Source: Candidatus Aminicenantota bacterium (GTDB lineage: Bacteria; Acidobacteriota; Aminicenantia; UBA2199). From it: a stretch of 23,101 nucleotides of DNA. Positions 8,828-16,600 of this stretch are shown here, in pieces. Position numbers and translations under genes: made by a program. Below the pieces are notes generated by a model, which was not told the origin of the DNA, did no database searches, and saw only the letters and a program-made list of their open reading frames with translations. Within the stretch, counting starts at the first letter, position 1, and each line of letters starts with the position of its first letter. The DNA lies in assembly GCA_020355945.1 (NCBI GenBank), contig CP070627.1, forward strand, positions 6,060,835 to 6,083,935, in the 5' to 3' direction.

Positions 8828-9805
8828 ATGGGCCGATTTCCCAGACAATGGACATCGCAAAATACGGGATCATTTCATGTGATATCTCGTATCACGGGAC
8901 AGGACCGGCTCCTCACTCCCAGTGATAAAGAATATTTCATCCATCTGTTGGAACGCTTTGCCTTCGGGTTCTTTGTGCAAATCCATTCATTTTCCATCCT
9001 GGATAACCACTTTCATATCTTACTGACTGGACTCAACCTCGATGCCAAACAGGCTTCAAAAAAAATACTACTGCAGCGATATAAACAACTCTATCCCAGA
9101 GAAACCGAACCGCCTCCAGGTTCATACCTACCCGATGGCACCTTGATCCCGGATGGAGATAACGGCATCGAACGTCTTCGAGAACGCCTGGGTTCCGTTT
9201 CCAGATTCGTACAGGAGCTCAAGCAGTCCTATAGCCGATGGTTTAACAAAAAGTATAAACGAAAAGGTTATTTATGGGCCGACCGTTTTAAAGGGGTCAT
9301 TGTGCAAAAAGGAGAAGCCCAGTTATTGTGCAGCGCTTATATCGACCTCAATGCAGTCAGAGCCAATATCGTAGAAAAGCCCGAAGATTATCGCTGGTGC
9401 AGCCTGGGAATGCGGGTGAGAGCACCAAAACGGGCCAGGAGATTATTAACCTGGTTTCCTGTATCTCACCGGGATGCGTGGGAGAATATCGGACTGGTTA
9501 AGACTTTCTATTCAATGAAGGCGCTGGAATGGTACCGCTTATTTGTCTATCAAGCCGGTGGTAAAAAACTGGAAAACAAAGCCGGTATTTCTGAACAGTT
9601 GGTGAACGATGTGGTTGATTTTCACGGTAAATTGGGTATAGGAGAACGGCTGCAATATCGTTTAAGAAATATTTCCGAAGGTTTAGCCATTGGTAATTAT
9701 TCCTTTATAGCCGGGATTCAAAAGAAAAATAAGCGTAAATTTATCCGTCCCCGTTCGTTTGTTGAGGGGAACCGTTTATTTGTGACGCGGGTTTTACGGT
9801 TATGA
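8828..9805 (+). CDS. REP-associated tyrosine transposase (Y1_Tnp, HuH superfamily)
   Basis: A 325-residue single-strand DNA transposase of the IS200/IS605-like, RAYT-type family. It nicks and rejoins DNA at hairpin ends through a tyrosine. Visible features: N-terminal SFHVISRITGQ strand, HuH metal-binding motif His61-Phe-His63 in DNHFHILLTG, catalytic tyrosine probably Tyr135 in VQELKQSYSRWFN, then the typical GYLWADRFKG and YIDLNAVRANIVEKPEDYRWCS segments. The ~110-residue tail after the core is longer than in minimal IS200 transposases and fits RAYT-type proteins. The ATG at 8828 is preceded by AGGAAGGTG (8815-8823), which supports it. It lies wholly between the inverted repeats and looks intact. 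Confidence 0.93.
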   Translation: MGRFPRQWTSQNTGSFHVISRITGQDRLLTPSDKEYFIHLLERFAFGFFVQIHSFSILDNHFHILLTGLNLDAKQASKKILLQRYKQLYPRETEPPPGSYLPDGTLIPDGDNGIERLRERLGSVSRFVQELKQSYSRWFNKKYKRKGYLWADRFKGVIVQKGEAQLLCSAYIDLNAVRANIVEKPEDYRWCSLGMRVRAPKRARRLLTWFPVSHRDAWENIGLVKTFYSMKALEWYRLFVYQAGGKKLENKAGISEQLVNDVVDFHGKLGIGERLQYRLRNISEGLAIGNYSFIAGIQKKNKRKFIRPRSFVEGNRLFVTRVLRL

Positions 9806-9809
9806 GGTG

Positions 9810-9844
9810 AAAAAGGAGTGGTATTCTTGCCAGGCGCCTTTTTT
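9810..9844 (+). terminator. Possible Rho-independent terminator after the transposase
   Basis: AAAAAGG (9810-9816) can pair with CCTTTTT (9837-9843), with a partly paired GC-containing interior, ending in a T run five bases after the transposase stop. The stem is imperfect, so this is a weak call. Confidence 0.35.
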
Positions 9845-9946
9845 CCCACCATGTTCATTAATGCTTCTGCAACTTCCGCAACCCTCTTGTGCATCCTTCC
9901 TCGCGCACCGAAGCATTCCACCACAAGAACAGTGCCCAGGTTGTTT

Positions 9947-9983
9947 TGACAATAATTTTTCTTATTTTTGCCTGTCCCCTTTT
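9947..9983 (-). repeat. Right terminal inverted repeat of the Y1 element
   Basis: Inverted copy of 8693-8729. The -35-like box is TTGTCA here, so the perfect outer promoter exists only at the left end. Confidence 0.85.
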
Positions 9984-10164
9984 TTTCTTTAAAATCGGTT
10001 ATGCCCTGGTGCCCTGGTATTGTAAAGCTGTGGTTTTTTTTCTCCCCCTGACCTATTTTCAAACCCTGACAAAGTGACAGGAGCTTGCGGCTGATTACAA
10101 AAATTGTTGCGTAGGGATATGGTGTCAAATATTTACATTAAAAGACGATTAGGTGTATAAGAAT

Positions 10165-10183
10165 TGCAAAAACCTCTTTTGCA
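10165..10183. promoter_or_regulatory. Short hairpin TGCAAAA-N5-TTTTGCA
   Basis: A perfect 7-bp inverted repeat around ACCTC. It could be an operator half-site pair or chance in AT-rich DNA. A similar TTGCA/TGCAA palindrome lies at 8800-8812 upstream of the transposase. Confidence 0.3.
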
Positions 10184-10502
10184 CGATTGATGAAAACTCA
10201 AATCTACTAAAAATGATAATACTATCAAAATGAATATTTTCAAGCAGGAATGGGGATGAGATCGTATGAAAGGATATGATATTTTGATATTATTATTAAC
10301 AAAAAACCTTTAATTTTTAAAGTGTAAAGAATTTTGTTAAAAAGAATAATTTTTTTTTTTTTGGGTATATTTATAACATGAACTCTATTGGCTCTCTGCA
10401 AAAACGCAACAATTTTGGGTATTTAAAAAATATGATTTCTATGTTAAAAATGTAGTGTTCAAATCACCTACTGATGTTATCCAAAGAAAGAAGATTCCCA
10501 GT

Positions 10503-10525
10503 GACAAGGGGGGTGCCTGCCCCCC
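10503..10525. repeat. Intergenic hairpin related to the in-frame GLAPL repeats
   Basis: GACAAGGGGGG followed by CCCCCC after a 6-nt loop (GGGGGG 10508-10513, CCCCCC 10520-10525). It shares the ACAAGGGGG arm and overall design with the translated copies at 1701, 4971 and 14283, but the loop and the outer right arm differ. Confidence 0.55.
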
Positions 10526-10551
10526 AAAGGCGGGAGCCTATATAAATTTCG

Positions 10552-10587
10552 CTCACAAAGATCCTCACAAGAACCTTCACAAAAACC
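10552..10587. repeat. 12-nt tandem repeat x3 just upstream of the second NRPS
   Basis: Three diverged units (CTCACAAAGATC, CTCACAAGAACC, TTCACAAAAACC) end 17 nt before the ATG, occupying the place where a ribosome binding site would be expected. Confidence 0.7.
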
Positions 10588-10604
10588 CGCCCTGAAAACC
10601 AAAA

Positions 10605-13600
10605 ATGGAAAAATCAGACCGAAAAAATATCGAAGATATTCTTGCCTTAACCCCGATGCAGGAAGGTATGCTTTTTCACTATTTAAAAGACCCCAGGAGT
10701 AATGCCTATTTTGAGCAGTTAAACCTGAGAATTGAGGGGACCATAGATATTAAACGTTTTGAACAAGCCTGGAATTTTGTTATTGAAACCAATGAAATGC
10801 TGCGGGCCGTGTTTCGTTGGGAGAAAGTAGAAAATCCGACACAGATCATTTTAAAGGAGCATAAACTCCAGTTGAAATATTATAACTTTTCTGCCAGAGA
10901 CACCGGTGAAGTAGAAGCAAGAAAACAACTTAAAATGCTGGAAGAACTCAAGGTTCGTGATAGAATGGAGAAATTTGATTTGCGGAAGGTTCCTTTTAGG
11001 GTCACCTTATGTAAAGTTGAAGAAGAAAAATATGAGATGATTATCAGCAATCATCATATTTTATATGACGGCTGGAGCAATGGCATCATTTTAAAAGAGT
11101 TTTTCCAGGCTTATAATAATTTATGGAGGGAAGATGAATTCTTACAGCCACCTGTCAAGACTAAATTTAAAGAATTTGTCAAATGGATTCAAAACAGGGA
11201 TATCCGTAAACAGGAAAAATTCTGGAAAAACTATTTAAACGGATTTGACGCTCAAATAGAACTTTCGATTAAACGAAAAAGGAAAGAAGATAGGATAAGC
11301 ACGGGAATCTATCGAACTCGTTTTAAAAAGGATACAGTGATTAAATTAGAAAATTTTGTCAAGAAACATAAAATAACATTAGCCACATCATTGTATACAG
11401 CCTGGGGACTGTTATTGCAGAGGTACAACAACAGTAATGATGTCATTTTCGGTACAACAATATCCGGGAGAACAGCAGGGATAGAAGGAATAGAGGAAAT
11501 GGTGGGGTTATTTATTAATACGCTGCCGCTTCGGGTACAAGGCTCAGGCGGTGAAAAAACAAGAGACCTGCTGTATCGCATTGATAAAGCACTGCAAATG
11601 CGGGAACCCTATGAGTACACCCCCCTGGTCAATATTAAAGAATACAGCGAAATAGATAGTAAAGAAGAGCTTTTCGATTCTATTGTGGTGGTGGAAAATT
11701 ATCCCCTGGACCTTAGCCTGAGGCATGAGGAGGACATGTTGTCCTTGTCCGGTAATTCGTATTCAATGGTTGAGAATACACACTATGATTTAACTATCGG
11801 TATAACTGTCACCGGGATACCTGGTGATGATATGGAGGTAAATTTTGGTTACCAAGAGGGGTTATTTGATAAAGGGAGTATTGAGCGATTATATCATCAT
11901 TTGGTTTGTATTTTAAAGGATATTATTGAAAATCCTGGAAAAAAGATATCTGATTTAGAAATCCTATCAGGAAAAGAAAAGAGTCAACTGTTGGCTGATT
12001 TTAATAAGACAGAAGCCCAATACCCGAAAGATAAGACCCTTCACCAGTTGTTTGCGGACCAGGCAGTCAAAACCCCGGACCGCGTCGCCATTGTCGGGGC
12101 AGGTTTCAGAGCTGACCGAACAGGTGATGGTTACCAATTGTACCAATTGACATACGGTGAATTAAACAAACGCTCAAACCAATTGGCAAGGTGGTTAAGG
12201 GGAAGGGGAGTCACTGAGGATACCATTGTGGGTATGATGTTGGACCGTTCACCGGAGATGATCATCGGCATTCTGGGGATATTGAAAGCTGGGGGTGCCT
12301 ATTTGCCCATTGACCCGGATTACCCGGAAAGGAGAAAGCAGTACATATTAAAAGATAGTAATGCAAAGGTATTGTTGACCATACAGACACACCCTGACCG
12401 CTTCGCAGCCACCCCTCTCAAGAGGGGACTACACCCCGCCCCTTCGGGGCATCCGCGGCGCGGCTCCAATAAAGCCTCTCAAGAGGGGAATTTCTTTATC
12501 CTCGATATCAACCGGAATACTTTAAAAGACTCTTCCGCACCCGTAACCCGCAGCCCGCCACCCGCAACCCCTAACTCGCTGGCTTATGTCATCTACACCT
12601 CCGGTACCTCCGGCAAGCCCAAAGGTGTGATGGTGGAGCATGAGGCCATTGTGAATACCCTGTCGGCGCTGCATCGCATGTATCCATTTACACAGTCGGA
12701 TGTTTACCTGTTGAAGACCTCGTATCTTTTCGATGTTTCGGTGACGGAATTGTTTGGATGGTACTGGGGAGCGGGGCGATTGGCACTGCTGGAACCCGGT
12801 GGAGAAAAGGAGCCTCAAAAGATACTGGATACCGTCGAGCAAATGCACGTCACCCACATCAATTTTGTCCCTTCCATGTTAAATGCGTTGGTAGACCAAT
12901 TGACCCCCCGTAATATCGGCAAACTGTCAGGTTTGAAATACATCTTCCTGGCAGGAGAAGCCCTGCTGCAGGAACTGGTGAATAAATTCCGGCGTTTAAA
13001 CAGCCGCATTCCGATGGAAAACATATACGGGCCCACGGAAGCCGCTGTTTATGCCAGTTGGTACCCGCTGGCAGAATGGAGCGGCAGCGGTGATATACCC
13101 ATTGGCAAACCCTTACAAAATGTAAAACTCTATATCCTGGATGGCAAAGATCGATTGCAGCCGAAGGGCGTTCCCGGGGAATTGGCCATTGCCGGTGCTG
13201 GCCTGGCACGGGGATATTTGAACCATCCTGAATTAACAGCCAAGAAGTTTAGAAGAGCTGTCATTGGTCATTCGTCATTAGTCATTAGTTCTTCTAAGTT
13301 CTCTCCCAATGATCAATGTCCAATGACCAATGATCGTTTATACCGAACCGGCGACCTGGCCCGATGGATGCCGAAGGGTAACATTGAATTTTTGGGCCGC
13401 CTCGATCACCAGGTCAAAATCAGGGGATTTCGTATTGAATTGGGTGAAATAGAGAACCAATTGTTGAATCATAACGATATAAAAGAAGCGGTGGTTATTG
13501 CCCGAGGAGATAACAGAGGAGAAAAATATCTCTGTGCATATATCGCACCAAAAAGCATCAATATTTCAAAATTGAGGGAATATTTAGCAAAAAAATTGCC

Positions 13601-16600
13601 TGATTATATGATTCCTTCTTTTTTTATGCCAATAGAAAAGCTGCCTTTAACCGCCAGTGGGAAGATCAACCGGAAGGTATTACCGGAGCCGGTCATTGAG
13701 ATGGGAGGGGATTACGATTACGCACCCCCCACCAATGAAATCGAAGCAAAACTGGTAGAGATATGGTCTGAAGTACTGGGGATAGAAAAAGGTATAATAA
13801 GCATAAACGCAGACTTTTTCGAATGGGGAGGACATTCCTTAAAGGCCACCCGGTTGGTATCAAGAATACACAAAGAGCTAAATGTAATTGTGCCTGTAGC
13901 GGAGCTATTTAAATTTCCCACCATCAGGAGATTAGCTGATTATATGAGACAGGGGCAAAAGAGTACATATCCGTGCATCCAATTGGCAGAACAAAAGGAA
14001 TATTACCCTTTATCTTCCGCCCAGAAACGGCTGTATATTTTGCAGCAAACGGAAAAAGACAATATCACCTACAACATGTCGCGGTTGTTGGTTCTGGAAG
14101 GGGAGTTGGACAAGAAGCGGCTGGAAAATACATTTCACCGGTTGATGCGAAGGCATGAAAGTTTTCGGACTTCTTTTATAGAATTTATAGAAGGAGAACA
14201 GGAACCGGTGCAGCAGATTCATGAAGAGGTTGAATTTGAGATTGAATATTATGATTTAGCCACAGAGGACACAGAGAGCACAGAGGGAACAAGGGGGCTT
14301 GCCCCCTTGTCTTCGGAACCCGCAACGCCACTACCCAACCCGCAACCCGTAACAAGTACTATAAAAAATTTCATCCGTCCTTTTGAGTTATCTAAAGCAC
14401 CTCTGCTGCGGGTGGGTTTGGTAAAGTTGCAAGAAGCAAAACATCTGTTAATAGTAGATATGCATCATATCATCTCGGATGGAATCTCAACCGGGGTGCT
14501 TATAAAGGATTTTATGACCATTTATGATGGAAAAGAATTATCTCCCGTCAAAATGCATTATACTTATAAAGACTTTTCAGAGTGGCAAAACAGCGGTCAG
14601 TGGTGGGAAGTAATAAAAAGCCAGGAAAAATATTGGTTGAAAGAGTTTGAAGGCGAGATACCTGTATTGAATCTGCCAACCGATTATCCAAGACCGGTAA
14701 TACAAAGTTTTGAAGGAAAGCGAACCAATTTTGAGATCGGCAAAGAACAGACCGAAAAATTAAAGAAAATAGCCTTAAAGGAAGAGGCCACACTTTTTAT
14801 GATTCTCCTGGCAATAACCAACATTTTGCTCTCTAAATTGAGTGGTCAAGAAGACATGGTTATGGGGTCACCGGTAATGGGCAGGCGTCATCTGGAACTG
14901 GAAAGAGTCATTGGTATTTTTGTAAACATGCTGGCATTAAGGAATTATCCCTCTGGTAAAAAAATCTTTAGAGAATTCCTGGGAGAAGTAAAAGAAAGAA
15001 CATTGGAGGCATTGCAAAACCAGGGCTATCAATTTGAAGACCTGGTAGAGAGGGTAATAGTAAATAGGGATGCGGCTAGAAATCCCCTCTTTGATGTGGC
15101 GTTTGCCTTACAAGACCTGGATATTCCCGGGCTAGACATACCGGGGCTAAAGCTGACACCTTATGAGTATGAAACCGGGATAGCAAAATTTGATTTGACA
15201 TTTATTGGTGAGAACCTGGAAAACAAACTTCATTTTACAGTGGAATATTGTACCAGACTGTTTAAAGGTGAGACAATTGAGCGATTTACCCATTATTTCA
15301 AGCGTGTTGTAACTGCTGTATTGGAGAACCCGGAGCAAACCATTGCCCAAATAGATATCCTGCCTGGGGAAGAGAGAAAGCAAATGTTGGTAGATTTTAA
15401 CCATACTGCCGGCCCCTATCCTGCAGATCAAACCCTGGTGGAGCTATTTGAAAACCAGGTGGAACAAACCCCTGACCAAATAGCAATAGTTGGCATTAGG
15501 CAGTTGGCAATAGGCAAGGGAGAGAAGATACACATCTCCTACCGGGAATTAAACCGAAAATCCCATCAACTGGCCGGTTTATTAATAGAAAGAGGTGTCC
15601 TGGCGGACATTATTGTGGGACTTATAGTGGAGCGGTCCATTGAAATGATCATAAGTATATTGGGCATATTGAAAGCAGGCGCAGCCTATTTGCCCATCAA
15701 CCCAAAGAACCCGGAAGAACGAATAAAATACTTGCTGGCTGACAGCGATGCCAGAGTGCTGATTACCGCCGGCACTTTGGCTAAAGAAGTTAAGAAGTTA
15801 AGAAGTTGGGAAGATAAGAAGAATTTCGAAATTATTTCTTTAGACTCTCCGGAATTTTTTAATTTCTCACCTTCTCACCTTCTTACCTTCTTACCTTCTC
15901 ATCCTTCTTCCCTCGCCTACATCATTTACACCTCCGGTTCCACCGGAAAACCCAAAGGTATTCCCATCACCCATGCTAATTTCTCACCACTGGTGCATTG
16001 GGGATATACGTTGGGGATAAGCCCGAAAGATCGCGTCATTCAAAATCTTTCTTATTATTTTGACTGGTCGGTGTGGGAAATATTTATTGCCCTCACTACT
16101 GGTGTGGCCCTGTACATGATCACGGATGAGATTTTGCTCAACCCGGAAGCAGAAGTGGATTTTATCCTGGAAAATGCCATTACTGTCTTGCACATCACAC
16201 CTACCCAGTACCAGTATTTGATTAATGTGGGGAAAAAGTTGGAAACCTTGAAATATTTGTTTATCGGGGCTGAGAAATTGACTGTTGACCTGGTCAAACG
16301 CAGTATTGAATCGGTGTCTGATTTTTGCCGGGTATTCAATATGTACGGCCCCACAGAAGCTACCATTATTTCAGCCGTATTGGAAATCCACAGCCAGGGA
16401 GTCGAACAATATAGTGTATTATCCGGTGTTCCTATTGGAAAGCCGGTGGGTAATACGGGTTTACTGGTATTGGACAGGCATTTAAACCTGTGTCCCATCA
16501 ATGTGATGGGTGAATTGTACATCGCCGGAGATGGGGTGGGGCAAGGATATTTAAACAACCCGGAATTAACTTCAGAGAGATTCATAAATTACAAATTACA

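Larger units (their letters stand above)
8693..9983 (+). mobile_element. Y1 (HuH) transposase element with 37-bp terminal inverted repeats
   Basis: The element is bounded by near-identical inverted repeats (8693-8729 and 9947-9983, 34 of 37 positions matching). It contains one transposase gene with its own consensus promoter. The ends begin with the AAAAGGGGACAGG signature. It sits exactly where the radical SAM domain of the upstream megasynthase stops, and its left end supplies that gene's TAA. The sequence to its right does not resume the radical SAM frame, so a deletion or rearrangement accompanied or followed insertion. TTAAAA is present at both flanks (8685-8690 and 9989-9994), but this is too AT-rich and short to call a target duplication, and HuH elements usually make none. 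Confidence 0.8.
9984..10604. other. Gene-free AT-rich spacer upstream of the second NRPS
   Basis: I see no credible gene. It holds a GCCCTGGT tandem pair (10003-10018), a 7-bp hairpin TGCAAAA/TTTTGCA (10165-10183), a run of 13 T (10350-10362), a GC hairpin (10508-10525) and a 12-nt repeat (10552-10587). No residue of the truncated radical SAM domain is recognisable. A promoter for the downstream NRPS is expected here, but no box pair with good spacing stands out; TATAAC near 10371 is the best -10 candidate. Confidence 0.6.

Noticed and set aside
8685..9994. TTAAAA target-site duplication around the Y1 element
   Set aside because: Six AT-only bases in AT-rich flanks, separated from the repeat ends by unequal distances, and HuH elements normally make no duplication.
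9990..10080. Continuation of the radical SAM gene to the right of the element
   Set aside because: Reading on from TTAAAA gives SVMPWCPGIVKLWFF and then a stop, with no radical SAM features.
9718..10128. 136-codon open frame on the minus strand
   Set aside because: It overlaps the transposase end, the right inverted repeat and the spacer; composition is erratic, there is no family resemblance, and it spans the element boundary.
16055..16585. 176-codon minus-strand open frame
   Set aside because: It lies opposite a well conserved A domain and follows from its codon bias; it has no recognisable motif.
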